Shown: positions 28,046-40,100 of the stretch, piece after piece | How positions within the stretch are numbered: position 1 is the first letter of the stretch | How the letters are laid out: every line of letters begins with the position of its first letter | Assembly (NCBI RefSeq): GCF_046630445.1 | Contig: NC_092337.1 | Location: 365,558,001-365,622,000 of the forward strand | Source of the DNA: Rutidosis leptorrhynchoides | Taxonomy: Eukaryota; Streptophyta; Magnoliopsida; Asterales; Asteraceae | Direction: 5' to 3' | DNA length: 64,000 nucleotides | The notes under the pieces: generated by a model | What the model saw: only the letters and a program-made list of their open reading frames with translations | Told to the model about the DNA's origin: nothing | Database searches by the model: none | Program-made: the position numbers and the translations under genes

Positions 28046-28054
28046 TATTTATAG
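28046..28054 (-). promoter_or_regulatory. TATA box of element T promoter
   Basis: CTATAAATA on the minus strand, about 330 bases before the protease frame. The region upstream (28.1-28.4 kb) has repeated motifs as expected of a U3 enhancer. Confidence 0.6.
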
Positions 28055-28127
28055 GTGTTATGAGGGAATGGGACGTGACACATGTCCCTTTCATGGTTGT
28101 AATAAACTTTGCTAATCCCAAGGACTG

Positions 28128-28203
28128 ACGTGGCACCTGTCCCTTTCATGGGAATAACGAGCAGATCCTAACAAACTTTCCTAGATTCGTGGGCTGACGT
28201 GGC
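28128..28203 (-). promoter_or_regulatory. Two ABRE-like ACGTGGC motifs
   Basis: CTGACGTGGC at 28125-28134 and 28194-28203, each preceded by a copy of a similar sequence (CCCTTTCATGG is also repeated). ACGTGGC is the core bound by ABF-type bZIP factors in abscisic-acid responses. Responsiveness of this element is inference. Confidence 0.5.
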
Positions 28204-28225
28204 GTGCAGCTTGTTTGTATGTTTG

Positions 28226-28339
28226 TTCTGGGATCAAGTACTCGTTCTGGGACAGTGCACTTATTCCGGGATGAAGTGCCTGTTCCGGGACAATGCATTT
28301 ATTTCCGGACAGCGTGCTTGTTCCGGGATGGTATCTTTG
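28226..28339. repeat. Six tandem 19-bp repeats in T promoter region
   Basis: Starts at 28226, 28245, 28264, 28283, 28302 and 28321. The core is TTCYGGGA followed by a variable half. The copies are diverged, so the array is old. It lies about 170-290 bases upstream of the TATA box on the minus strand. Confidence 0.85.
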
Positions 28340-28866
28340 TGCCGGGCCTGGATACCTAAACCTTGAAGTCGTGGTAGTCCCGAGAGTGTGGTAGGTCCTT
28401 CCAGGTCATGACGGATGAATGTCTTATTCAGTTAAGAAGGTTTTGCCTGGTGTTTATTCCAAGTGTTTCTTCACGGTAGTGTTACAGTCGGGAAAGATCA
28501 TAGTCGGCTTATAGGTTACCTTATAAAGGTTATCGGGTGCCCGGTGTTCACGGTCCAGCAGGCCTTTTTATCTGACGACATGGATCCCGGTTCCTTAATG
28601 CCTTTGTACCCGACTAGCTGGTGCCGGTAGCCTGCGCACTTGTCTAAGTAAGGTAAGTCTTAAGTAATCGCCTCGGCCAGCCTTCGTCCGGTACGATTCT
28701 TCCCGGATTCATACGTAAGTAACCTTCTGGTTGGGTTACTAAAGTAGAGCCGGGAAGATGTTGCTCGCCCGTGATGACTTATGCCGAAAACATTCTAGCC
28801 GTAATGCTGTTAATAGTGTTTCTTTATTGAGATGGATCATTATGTGTATCATCATACCACACATAA
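28340..28866. other. Probable distal U3 / flank of element T
   Basis: GC-richer than its surroundings, with repeated CCGG-containing words, no frame and no clear LTR end. The outer boundary of element T must lie here but cannot be placed without a second LTR copy. Confidence 0.4.
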
Positions 28867-28869
28867 TAA

Positions 28870-29238
28870 GACCATTCCCAACGGTATACGCCCTCAAGCT
28901 TCCTCAACTCCGCCCTCGAGGACTCCATTGGCATTCACTCCGCCCTCAAGCTTCCTCAAGCTTCCTCATTCACTCCGCCCTCACTCATTTCTTCCCCAGG
29001 AAATTTTCAGGACGTGATTTTTTTTCTCTCTCATATTTTTGTGCTTTATTTACTTACCAATACCACTAACAACTTGTACATTAATTAATTAATTAATTTT
29101 GTGGGTATGTGATGGGGAGGAAGTATATAGTGGTGTGTGATGGGAAGGAAGTGAAAAATAAATGGAGAAAGAAAGCTGATGTGGCGCTGATGTGGCGGTG
29201 TGTCATGGAGAGGAAGTGCGTCATGGTTGGGAGTGGTC
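28870..29238. mobile_element. MITE with TAA duplication, 369 bp
   Basis: Terminal inverted repeats GACCATTCCCAAC (28870-28882) and GTTGGGAGTGGTC (29226-29238) match at 12 of 13 positions. They are flanked by TAA at 28867-28869 and 29239-29241. It has no coding capacity. The 3-bp TAA duplication points to a PIF/Harbinger-type source. The left part has repeated ACTCCGCCCTC and AAGCTTCCTCA words. Confidence 0.72.
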
Positions 29239-29241
29239 TAA

Positions 29242-30341
29242 ATGAGTTGGTGATACTTCAAATTGAGATCCAATTAGTATAATATCATGCAAAAAAATTA
29301 ACAACTTTGTAATGAAATTAAAAGCTTTAATCTCTAAGTTATCACTGACTAGATAATCAATTTTATTGAATTTGAATCGACGAATTCGATTCTTTAAATA
29401 CGTCTCTGTTTCGTATTTGAAGACCTCGAGCAAGCACCACTAATGAACGGATGGTGAAGTAGCTTCTACAGAATTACTTGATCTTTGTTATAAACTAACT
29501 AACAACCAACAACGACGCCAAACAAAAACAGTAAAATCAATGTATGCACAACACACAAATGAGAAGTAAGCGACCAAAAAATCAGACTAAAAATCCAACA
29601 TATCCTAAAACCAAAGCCTAATTATCAAATAAAAAACATACTTATAATACAGATAATAAAGTGAACACGCAATGCACCATATATAACAAAAAAAAAAAAT
29701 AAGTTCTGAAAACTACAGAAAAACAAAAGTAAAATACATGTCGTTGGAATAGAAACGGGGAATCTGCGAAAGTTCAAACCTTAATTTTTTGTGAAGGTAT
29801 CGCAAACCGCAGAAACAATCCCACCAGATTATAGATTGAAACCCAAAAAGGTAGAAATCAGTGAGACAAAAGCCACGAACGCTGGAAACCCTAAACCCTA
29901 ATTTTTGTTGCTGCGACATTAGGGAACAGACCCTAATTTTACCTTTTTTCGTTCGGCAGTGAATCAGGAAAAAGTTTAAGTTGACATAATAACAGCTTAG
30001 AGACCCTAATTTTCCCTTGTTTCATCCAGCTGTGAATCAGGAAGAAGCTTAAGTGAAGTTACTCGCAGCTCGTCGCCATGTTCGCCGGACAGTAACCCTA
30101 ATTTTGTTATCTGCGTTGGAAGGAGTAGGGAGTGTATATAAGCAAAATCAGGTGGTGAAAAAGCAAGGTGCTGCTGTGTTGGCGGTGGTGGCGCTGCCGG
30201 CAGGAAGTGGCGATGGAGGTGTTACGGAGGTCATATCATGGAAGAAGGGTGTATGGGTGATGAGTTTGGGTGTAAAAAAGTGAGGAGCTGATTGTTGTTT
30301 TAGGGTTATTAACGACCAAAAACCGCATCATTATATTATTA
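29242..30341. other. Unassigned sequence with gene-leader character
   Basis: 1.1 kb between MITE and Helitron. It contains AAACCCTAAACCCTAA (29886-29901), a telo-box of the kind common in plant gene leaders. An imperfect direct duplication of about 72 bases (from about 29930 and 30003) holds ACCCTAATTTT and GTGAATCAGGAA. A Gly/Val-rich frame at 30053-30283 looks like chance. It may be the remains of a gene's 5' end or a Pack-type element. No product named. Confidence 0.35.
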
Positions 30342-31382
30342 TCTATATATACTATTAGACAAACTTGGGATACTATTCACCAACCTATCCACCATTGGTG
30401 AACAGTACCCCGTTCAAAGCTTTAAACACTTATACATTAACCTTCGAAAGTTGTACTCACAAGAGGTACTACTTTGCTACAGTTTTTTTTTTTAACATCC
30501 CCTTACTTTCCCTACAACTTTTCCTAAAGGCCCGCACAAGGTACTATTCACCAACCTATCCACCATTGGTGAATAGTACCCCGTTCAAAGCTTTAAACAC
30601 TTATACATTAACCTTCGAAAGTTGTACTCACAAGAGGTACTACTTTGCTACGGTTTTTTTTTTTTAACATCCCCCTTACTTTCCCTACAACTTTTCCTAA
30701 AGGCCCGCACAACAACGCTCTCTCTATTTTTTTTATTTTTTTTAACACCCCCCCCCCCCCTCTCACTTCCCCTAGAACTTTTCTTAAAGGCCCGCACAAC
30801 AACGCCCTCTCTATTTTTTTTACCTTATTTTTCCCCACAAAAAATGTTATCTATATATACTATTAGACAAACTTGGGGTACTATTCACCAACCTATTCAC
30901 CATTGGTGAATAGTACCCCGTTCAAAGCTTTAAACACTTATACATTAACCTTCGAAAGTTGTACTCACAAGAGATACTACTTTGCTACAGTTTTTTTTTT
31001 TAACATCCCCCTTACTTTCCCTACAACTTTTCCTAAAGGCCCGCACAACAACGCTCTCTCTATTTTTTTTAACACCCCCCCCCCCCCCCCCCTCTCTCAC
31101 TTCCCCTAGAACTTTTCTTAAAGGCCCGCACAACAACGCCCTCTCTATTTTTTTTACCTTATTTTTCCCCACAAAAAATGTGATCCATATTACTTTCTTT
31201 TTTTATTACTCCTAAACATTCTAAGATGTGTCATTTCATGTCGCTATCACATTGGCTCACATTCGACCTTCTCATTGTTAAAACCGAATACCATAAACGG
31301 GATAACTAAATCGTGACTAATTTATAAAAAAACGTTTGTAGTCGCTCAAAACCCGCAGCAAATCGCGGGAGCACACAACTAG
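30342..31382 (+). mobile_element. Non-autonomous Helitron with repeated 5' modules
   Basis: Begins TCTATATATACTATTAG after an A and ends CTAG before a T, with the 3' hairpin CCCGC/GCGGG (31352-31369) about 9 bases before CTAG. These are the hallmarks of a plant Helitron. It has no Rep/helicase coding. A second complete 5' end (A|TCTATATATAC) lies at 30850 and a partial one at about 30538. The interior is therefore three copies of the same 5' module, and the last is joined to the only 3' end. Confidence 0.82.
30540..30917. repeat. Subterminal hairpins in Helitron modules
   Basis: GGTACTATTCACCAA / TTGGTGAATAGTACC forms a perfect 15-bp stem with an 11-base loop at 30540-30580 and at 30877-30917. 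The first module (30369-30409) has a slightly mismatched version. Poly-T and poly-C runs (30748-30759, 31075-31092) follow in each module. Confidence 0.88.
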
Positions 31383-32159
31383 TTAATAATAATAAGGGTG
31401 ATCTGTTTGGTCCCAAACACATTCCGGAATATTAAAACTCTTTAGATATTTTGATTTTACAAGTATATACAGTTGTTTAGGTGTTTCAGAGGAGAAATGC
31501 AAGGGTGACAAATGAAGTATTAAGCAAAGACCATGGGGAGTCAATGAGTGGAGTCTTGACGCTTTGTCTTTATCAATCAAGTCCAAATTAACCAAAATAT
31601 ATCCTTTCAAGCTTTTATAGATTTTCCACTCTAACTTGTACGGAGTATATAGAAACTTCAAGTCAAATGCTAGACCCGAGTCTCTTTATGCAAAAATATA
31701 TAGTTTTATAATTGAAGCTTATATTAACGTTTAACAAAAGTAATGACGGCATTACCGGTTGGCCCAAGGCTCGTCTGTCATGGTCAAATAATCCGTATGT
31801 TGGTGTGAACGTATATAGTAACCTACTAGTACACAGTACGGTTCTTATGTCTATATTCATTTCTAGAGTGATGATATTGGAAATTAAAACAAGTTGTGTT
31901 CATGTTCTATAAAATTGGATGATGCCAATTAAGTTGAGACGTATTAAACGGGTAAGAATGGGAACCACATGAAACTTTCAAAGTTTGCCTTTTTGGCGTT
32001 TGATATGGGTTAAGTGAGTGGGTTAGTCAGAAGTCTCGATGGTGTTAGTCAACGTGGAAAATTTACAAAAACTTTTTAGCATAAAAGTTGGTGCAAGACT
32101 TGAGTTTAAGCATAAAAGACTTGGTGTTGAAAACATATTGATATAGAAAATACTTGAAA
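31383..32159. other. Upstream region of the LRK10L-like gene
   Basis: About 780 bases of AT-rich single-copy-looking sequence between the Helitron end and the ATG at 32160. It should contain the gene's promoter. No certain TATA box; no other feature seen. Confidence 0.4.
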
Positions 32160-33038
32160 ATGATGACCAGTATCTTCTTTTTCACTCTCTCTTGTCTGCC
32201 TATCCTTCACTCAGCTATGCATACCTGCCCCAAAAGTTTCAGATGCCCAAATTTATCCCCTTTTAACTACCCATTTTACACAGTGTCTGATGATACGTCA
32301 TGTGGCTTGATCAAGGTCAACTGCAGTACGAGGGTTCCGACTTTTCAATTTGGTACACAGCAGTATGAAATTTATGTAAAGATAGATTCTAGTTCTTCCT
32401 TCAGGATCAGAAACGAAACATTTGAGAAACTTTTGCAAAATGAAAGCTGTAATGCGCTCATGTACAATTTTACTTCTCCAAGCCCACTTCTGTTTTCATA
32501 TTCAATACATTCCGTCATCACTGTCTTCAAATGCACAAAAAACCTCAGTTATTTTGACAACGCTTATATTGGCAAACCTATATACAATAGCTACAAAGGA
32601 TGCCGAGATCACAATTTCTACTTTAACAATCCATTCAATAATACAATTATTCCAAATGATCTCCCGCATGAATGTCAAATAATACAGTTGCCGCTCAAAG
32701 ACGAATGGCAACGCAAAGGATTATCATTTAATGATACCAACATTTTCTCACTTCTCTCTTATGTATTCCGTGTTTCATTTCCTTTGTCAAATTCCTGCGA
32801 CCAGTGTCACAAGTACGGAAACCGCTGTAATACAACTGACAATGGAGATTTTGAGTGTTTATACACCAAAAAAGGTATTCATGGCTTTTTTCGTCCTCTT
32901 GCTTTATGTTCTTCGTTTAGTCCTAAATCTGGGCGGACCTGATTTCATGCCTAATCTAATCTAATTAATCTTTCTTGATTGTTTGCTTGCTAGTTGCAGA
33001 AATACCCCATAGAAAAGAAAAACTGACACTGATTCTAG
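32160..33038 (+). pseudogene. LRK10L/WAK-like receptor kinase, extracellular part only
   Basis: Cell-surface receptor fragment. Exon 1 (32160-32874) starts at ATG 32160 with a signal peptide of about 20 residues. The cell-wall-binding domain (GUB_WAK type) follows, with CPKSFRCPNLSPFNYPFY and a CG motif. The WAK-associated C-terminal domain ends in SCDQCHKYGNRC. At least eight N-glycosylation sequons fit an apoplastic domain. A GT donor lies at 32875. Exon 2 (33000-33038, after TTGCAG) continues in the same phase with EIPHRKEKLTLIL, the juxtamembrane start. No transmembrane helix or kinase exon follows within the next kilobase; a MITE sits 33 bases after exon 2 and a copia element further on. 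Unspliced, the frame runs to a stop at 32942. It is probably a truncated gene, possibly giving a secreted ectodomain. Confidence 0.75.
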
Positions 33039-33071
33039 GTAATATCCCTTCTCAATCCTATTCCATTATTA

Positions 33072-33427
33072 GGCTACTTGTATCGGTGTAAAGTGACACC
33101 GTCACTTTGAACATGTGGCAAAAGTGACACCACCCTCCTCCCGTAATGGTGTGTCACTTGGTGTGTCACTTTGGCGTTTGTCACAAAGAGACGGGTTAAG
33201 TGACCCGTTTCTTGTTTTTTATTTTTTTATTAATTTAAAAATATTATTTATATCCCCATTTAATACTTAACCCAATTATATTTTAACACATCATCACAAT
33301 ACTCATAACTAACACTAAAAAGTAACACCACCAATACTCCACTAAAAAAAGAAACACGTCTTACTCATTCAAAAAGTGCAAAAAGACAAGTGACACCGCA
33401 TGTGACCGGTAACCATTACAAATGGTC
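33072..33427. mobile_element. MITE-like element with TTA duplication, 356 bp
   Basis: Flanked by TTA at 33069-33071 and 33428-33430. The ends GGCTACTTGTATCGGT and ACCATTACAAATGGTC are diverged inverted repeats (about 11 of 16). Inside, GTGACACC-type words occur near both ends. Its right end read backwards begins GACCATT, like the MITE at 28870, so both may be the same superfamily. Confidence 0.5.
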
Positions 33428-33430
33428 TTA

Positions 33431-34115
33431 GATATATAAATATATTAGTAGTAGTATAGTAAAAATCATAATAAGAAAAAATTTCATCTGTTTTGTACTA
33501 AATTATTAGTATGGTCCCTGTAATCTATTTTCAACGTGGATGGTTAGTGTGGTTTTCACTTGTAACTTGCGTAAAAAAATTCCTTAAGTCTTGATGTCGA
33601 ATGAAGCTAAATTCCAGCCGTCACCCTAATCAGATGTAGGTGTTTGAGTTTTTGAAATCCACCTCTCAATTCGCAGCCCAATATTATATCAGGCTACTTG
33701 CTGTCCTGTTTCAATAGCCAACTTTTTGCTTGTTTATACGACTGCTCCTTTAGAATCCCAGAAAGTCATCAAGACGAAAGTTGTAAGCTCATCGAGTTGT
33801 GGGCATTTGAATCACTTTATTTGAACCTCATATGAGTGAGAATGATCAAAAATGGTAGGCGCGCAAAATATTATAAATATGTCAAATTTCGCGTAACTTA
33901 ATCATTATTCAACAATATCATGTGAACCCAATTTCATACTAAAATAAGTATCAAAAGTTCATGAAATCGATTCAAATGAAATGCAGATGAGCTCGATATT
34001 GCCGTTAAAATATATAAAACATGTACTGTTAGACGGTAGTCAATTTAGTTGGCTCACATTTATTAACTTGACTAATGTTATAGATATGATATTTGCATGG
34101 CCTATTTTCATACAC
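33431..34115. other. Unassigned sequence before the copia LTR
   Basis: 685 AT-rich bases where the kinase exons of the LRK10L-like gene would be expected. No kinase motif in any frame and no repeat recognised. Confidence 0.4.
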
Positions 34116-34737
34116 TGTTGGATAGTAGTGTCTTGCCTATTATTGAAGAAATGGTGAAATGTTTTCACATTTCAGACGATGTGAAGTCAAAGAAGGAATA
34201 GTTTGGCCATAATTGTAAGATTGTTTTCATATATTGTTTTCACATGGGAAGAAAACACTATATATAAATGGCCATGCACCGAAGAGAAAAGCATCCATAG
34301 AGGATCACATATCACAAATGAGAGAACATTGTTATCGATAATATCAACGGAGAGTATTTATTTGTGAGGGTATACTTACAAAGTAGATAGGGAGTTGATC
34401 GGTAATATCAACAGGAACCTTTCTTTGTGAGGGTGAGAGTTTTATTCTTGTAAGGAGTGTAAAAAAATGTACTAGAAACTTAAATTTTATCCTAATATCT
34501 AACGGGCTTGGGTTTGGGTTTAACTCATAGTGTACTTTTTCATGTACCGGGTTCTTTTATATTATAAGAATAAAGGAGACTCTTGGGGTCGACGTAGGCA
34601 TGATTTTACCAAACCACGTTAAATCACTGTGTTATCAGTTACTTAATTTTGCATTCTATTATTTCTCGCAACTTTGTCTCCAACAATAATATCCTCACTT
34701 CCGCTCGTGTGGGTGCGATAGGCAAGTTGTCATAACA
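34116..34737 (+). repeat. Copia 5' LTR (622 bp)
   Basis: TGTTGGATAGTAG ... TTGTCATAACA, typical copia ends. The segment GACGTAGGCATGATTTTACC to ACCACGTTAAATC resembles the region after the transcription start in Tork/Tnt1-type LTRs. Confidence 0.75.
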
Positions 34738-34739
34738 AG

Positions 34740-34751
34740 TGGTATCAGAGC
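34740..34751 (+). promoter_or_regulatory. Primer binding site of the copia element
   Basis: TGGTATCAGAGC two bases after the LTR, complementary to initiator tRNA-Met. Confidence 0.9.
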
Positions 34752-34783
34752 ATCCAGGTGTTTAGGATAGTTTTTGTTTGGAG

Positions 34784-35712
34784 ATGGCGGGAAAAAGACG
34801 GTATGCAATTTAAGGTGGAGCCATTTTAGATGGCGGATGACGATTGGAATATTATCGAACACTTAAATGTGTTAATGGTCTGGTTGATCAACTTGCAAAA
34901 GTTGAGGATTGTATTGAGGAAGAAGATAAGACCCTTATTCTTCTTACCTCGCTTCCCAGTTCGTATGGTATTTTGGTCACTACTGTTTTTTACCGTAAGG
35001 CTACTGTAAAGATGGAGGAGGTAGTACTGGCAATTTTATCACAGGATAGGAGACGATGATCCAGTGACTGTTTTGAGCATGGTTTTGCTATGGTTGGTCA
35101 TGGAAGGGGAAGGTTTGCCGAGAGGATATCTAGTGATAACAGTAGGTCTATATCAGGAGATGGCGTGAAGGGTATCCAGTGCTTCAAATGCCATGAGTGG
35201 AGTCACTACAGGAAGGTTTGTCCACTCTGGAAGAATGGTGAAGATAAATCTGTGGGTTCATAAGCTTAGTTAATGAACCGGTTAATTCCGGAGACGTTCT
35301 CACAGTCTCCAAAAGTTCTACTTCTGCTCAAGATGAATGGATTTTAGATTCTGGTTGTACGATGCATGTGTGTTCCAAGAAAGCTTATTTTGATAAACTA
35401 ATATTAAAGAAGGTGGGGGTGCTGACTTTAGGTGATGGTTCAACATGTGATGTTAAGGGTGTTTGCATGGTGAAAATAAAATTGTTTCACGGAGCTGCTT
35501 ACGCTCTTGGTGGTGTGGTGTACACACAAAGGATGTGCGAAAATCTAATTTCCTTATGCGTGTTGGATTCTCAAGGATACGCCTATTTGGCCGTAGGTGG
35601 AGTTATAAAAATCACACGTGGCGTGAAGGTCCTGATGAAGGGAGAGAAGTATGAGGGTTTTATATCGTCTGGTGACGAGTACAAAATGTACTCGTGTCTA
35701 GAAGGTTTTTAA
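34784..35712 (+). pseudogene. Copia gag-protease remnant with internal deletion
   Basis: After an ATG at 34784, most of the gag N-terminal half is missing. The frame resumes with GLVDQLAKVEDCIEEEDKT and LLTSLPSSYGILVTT (34880-35059), the conserved gag C-terminal part. A CX2CX4HX4C knuckle (CFKCHEWSHYRKVC, about 35174-35215) follows, then the protease motif WILDSGCTMHV (about 35338-35370). The pre-integrase segment runs to 35712. Asp of the DSG protease motif is kept. Stops after the QDRRR segment and a frameshift before the protease make it inactive. Confidence 0.8.
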
Positions 35713-35812
35713 AGGGTGCAAGCGGGAAACAGTTTGGGAACATGTTAGGACATGTTTGACCGATGTAGATGATGGTGAGAAGCAAAATCCTACTATGGTG
35801 GACGAGATGATT

Positions 35813-37154
35813 TGTGACGCCCCGTACAAAACCATCGTGTACGGATCATCAACAACAGGATCATCACAAGGTCAAACACTATATGCTGTTTGAAAATCAG
35901 TTTGCATTCATAAAAAGATAACGTTTTACAAAAGATAGCGGGCATCCTATGAATAGGAGCATAAACATAACTATTTGACCCTAAGGTCGTTACAAAACCA
36001 TTGTTTGAAATTAACATAAACTACGAATGCAAAAGAAAAGTTCCATGATTGAGACATCTCTAGTAATGCAGCGGATATCTAATACAGCAGGTCCTTAACA
36101 GCAATTCAGTAACAGCATGACAGCAAGTATAACAGCGGAAGCAATAAACCTCTAAGCACCTGAGAAATACACGCTTAAAAAGTCAACACGAATATTGGTG
36201 AGCTATAGTTTAAGTTGTAACAGTAATGTAAGATAGGCCACGAGATTTCAGTGCTGCAAACAGCGTATCAAAACAGTATGAAAAATATATGTAAAATCGT
36301 GGGCACATGGTAACTAGACTTAACGTATGTATATCACCCCCTAAAAGTACACCTGGCGAGTGCGAATGTCCTCGAAATATTAAACACCCGTTAAATGCTA
36401 GCGCGACTAGCCCGAGTGGGGATGTCAAGCCCTATGGATCCATACCTTAATATTCGCGTCTACGGGTTCAAAAACCAATAGTTAAACGTTACCGTGCTAA
36501 GGGGAATATTTATGCCGTTGTATAACCCACACACATATAAAGTTTAAGTACTCGTGCCTAGCATGTAAAACGTATAAAAAGCGCATGTATTCTCATTCCC
36601 AAAAATAGAAAAAAAGTTGTAAAAAGGGATGCTATAACTCACAGTGAATAAGCAATACAAGTTGATACGAAAGTGTGCAAGTAGTAAGTCGGTCCGAAAG
36701 TTCGTCAACCTAAATCAAAGGTTACTAGGTCAGTAGGTTGTCTTTATAAGTTCTAATAGTGCATAAAATAGTTTAAGTGTCATCATCATCATCATCATTC
36801 ATCATCATAAAAGCTAAGTAAGTTAATCAAGTATAGTGGTCAAAACAATAGGCTGAATTGGATCAGCTGCTACGACCTCTACATAAATCGAAAAGACACA
36901 AAATCAGTGGCCATGGCTCCGTATGGGAGTCCTCTAGTTTCGGACCAATTTTTAGACTCAAACTCGTCTTAGTTTGACCGGGGTGAGGGTCTAAGTGCGA
37001 GTAGGTCCGAATTTTCAGCACAACGTTACAAAGGAGTATTGACTTTCGGAAGGCCATAGATCCTAAACCGTAACTCGGATTAAGACGAGGTCTAAATGGA
37101 AAATCATCTACTCGAAACGAACTAACTGAAAATCAACTTTCCAGTAGCCCTGGT
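35813..37154 (-). repeat. D 3' LTR, outer part
   Basis: 1.34 kb without frames, beginning TGTGACGCCCCG. It runs into the CTGGT duplication (37150-37154) of element C. A (CAT)n stretch lies at about 36781-36807. Confidence 0.75.
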
Positions 37155-40100
37155 TGTAGTGACCCGAACTTTTCCATGTTTATATATATATTAAATGAAA
37201 TTGTTATTTACATGATTAAGTGTTTCCAACATGTTAAGCAATCAAACTTGTTAAGACTTGATTAATTGAAATAGGTTTCATATAGACAATTGACCACCCA
37301 AGTTGACCGGTGATTCACGAACATTAAAACTTGTAAAAACTATACGATGACATATATATGGTTATATATATAGTTAACATGATTTTATTATAAGTATGTA
37401 TCTCATTAGGTATTTTAACAATGAGTTATATACATAAAAATGAGACTATTAATTTAAGAAACTCAAAAACGATATATATAACGATTATCGTTATAACAAC
37501 GTCTTACTACGTACATATGAATCATATTAAGATATTGATACACTTGGTTAATTATGTTAAATGATAAGTAAATATATTATTAAGTGTATTAACAATGAAA
37601 TACATATGTAAAAATAAGACTACTAACTTAATGATTTCGAAACGAGACATATATGTAACGATTATCGTTGTAACGACATTTAATGTATATATATCATATT
37701 AAGAGATATTTATACATCATAATATCATGATAATATAATAATTTAAAATCTCATTTGATATTATAAACATTGAGTTAACAACACTTAACAAGATCGTTAA
37801 CCTAAAGGTTTCAAAACAACATTTACATGTAACGACTAACGATGACTTAACGACTCAGTTAAAATGTATATACATGTAGTGTTTTAATATGTATTCATAC
37901 ACTTTTGAAAGACTTCAAGACACTTATCAAAATACTTCTACTTAACAAAAATGCTTACAATTACATCCTCGTTCAGTTTTATCAACAATTCTACTCGTAT
38001 GCACCCGTATTCGTACTCGTACAATACACAGCTTTTAGATGTATGTACTATTGGTATATACACTCCAATGATCAGCTCTTAGCAGCCCATGTGAGTCACC
38101 TAACACATGTGGGAACCATCATTTGGCAACTAGCATGAAATATCTCATAAAATTACAAAAATATGAGTAATCATTCATGACTTATTTACATAAAAACAAA
38201 ATTACATATCCTTTATATCTAATCCATACACCAATGACCAAAAACACCTACAAACACTTTCATTCTTCAATTTTATTCATCTAATTGATCTCTCTCAAGT
38301 TCTATCTTCAAGTTCTAAGTGTTCTTCATAAATTCCAAAAGTTCTAGTTTCATAAAATCAAGAATACTTCCAAGATTGCAAGTTTACTTCCAAGTTTTCT
38401 AAATCCATTCCAAGTAATCATCCAAGATCAAGAAACCTTTGTTACTTATAGTAGGTTATCTTTCTAATACAAGGTAATAATCATATTCAAACTTTAATTC
38501 AATTTCTATAACTATAACAATCTTATTTCGAGTGGAAATCTTACTTGAAATTGTTTTCGTGTCATGATTCTGCTTCAAGAACTTTCAAGCCATCCAAGGA
38601 TCCTTTGAAGCTAGATCTATTTTTCTCATTTCCAGTAGGTTTATCCAAGGAACTTGAGGTAGTAATAATGTTCATAACATCATTCGATTCATACATATAA
38701 AGCTATCTTATTCGAAGGTTTAAACTTTTAATCACTAGAACATAGTTTAGTTAATTCTAAACTTGTTCGCAAATAAAAGTTAATCCTTCTAACTTGACTT
38801 TTAAAATCAACTAAACACATTTTCTATATCTATATGATATGCTAACTTAATGATTTAAAACCTGAAAACACGAAAAACACCGTAAAACCGGATTTACGCC
38901 GTCGTAGTAACACCGCGGGCTGTTTTGGGTTAGTTAATTAAAAACTATGATAAACTTTGATTTAAAAGTTGTTATTCTGAGAAAATGATTTTTATTATGA
39001 ACATGAAACTATATCCAAAAATTATGGTTAAACTCAAAGTGAAAGTATGTTTTCTAAAATGGTCATCTAGACGTCGTTCTTTCGACTGAAATGACTACCT
39101 TTACAAAAACGACTTGTAACTTATTTTTCCGACTATAAACCTATACTTTTTCTGTTTAGATTCATAAAATATAGTTCAATATGAAACCATAGCAATTTGA
39201 TTCACTCAAAACGGATTTAAAATGAAGAAGTTATGGGTAAAACAAGATTGGATAATTTTTCTCATTTTAGCTACGTGAAAATTGGTAACAAATCTATTCC
39301 AACCATAACTTAATCAATTTGTATTGTATATTATGTAATCTTAAGATACCATAGACACGTATACAATGTTTCGACCTATCATGTCGACACATCTATATAT
39401 ATTTCGGAACAACCATAGACACTCTATATGTGAATGTTGGAGTTAGCTATACAGGGTTGAGGTTGATTCCAAAATATATATAGTTTGAGTTGTGATCAAT
39501 ACTGAGATACGTATACACTGGGTCGCGGATTGATTCAAGATAATATTTATCAATTTATTTCTATACATCTAACTGTTGACAACTAGTTGTAGGTTACTAA
39601 CGAGGACAGCTGACTTAATAAACTTAAAACATCAAAATATATTAAAAGTGTTGTAAATATATTTTGAACATACTTTGATATATATGTATATATTGTTATA
39701 GGTTCGTGAATCAACCAGTGGCCAAGTCTTACTTCCCGATGAAGTAAAAATCTGTGAAAGTGAGTTATAGTCCCACTTTTAAAATCTAATATTTTTGGGA
39801 TGAGAATACATGCAGGTTTTATAAATGATTTACAAAATAGACACAAGTACGTGAAACTACATTCTATGGTTGAATTATCGAAATCGAATATGCCCCTTTT
39901 TATTAAGTCTGGTAATCTAAGAATTAGGGAACAGACACCCTAATTGACGCGAATCCTAAAGATAGATCTATTGGGCCTAACAAACCCCATCCAAAGTACC
40001 AGATGCTTTAGTACTTCGAAATTTATATCATATCCGAAGGGTGTCCCGGAATGATGGGGATATTCTTATATATGCATCTTGTTAATGTCGGTTACCAGGT

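Larger units (their letters stand above)
34116..35812 (+). mobile_element. 5' part of a Ty1/copia element (Tork-like)
   Basis: 5' LTR, tRNA-Met primer site, damaged gag, zinc knuckle and protease/pre-integrase region, then a sudden end at 35812 where element D begins. The rest of pol must lie beyond D, outside the window. Confidence 0.8.

Noticed and set aside
29886-29901. Telomere repeat or interstitial telomere
   Set aside because: Only two CCCTAAA units; a telo-box of a gene leader is likelier.
33039-34115. Kinase exons of the LRK10L-like gene
   Set aside because: No glycine-loop, HRD or DFG motif in any frame of this stretch.
37905-38138. 77-residue frame recurring at 47956
   Set aside because: Recurs only because it is in both LTRs; no domain and no reason to be coding.
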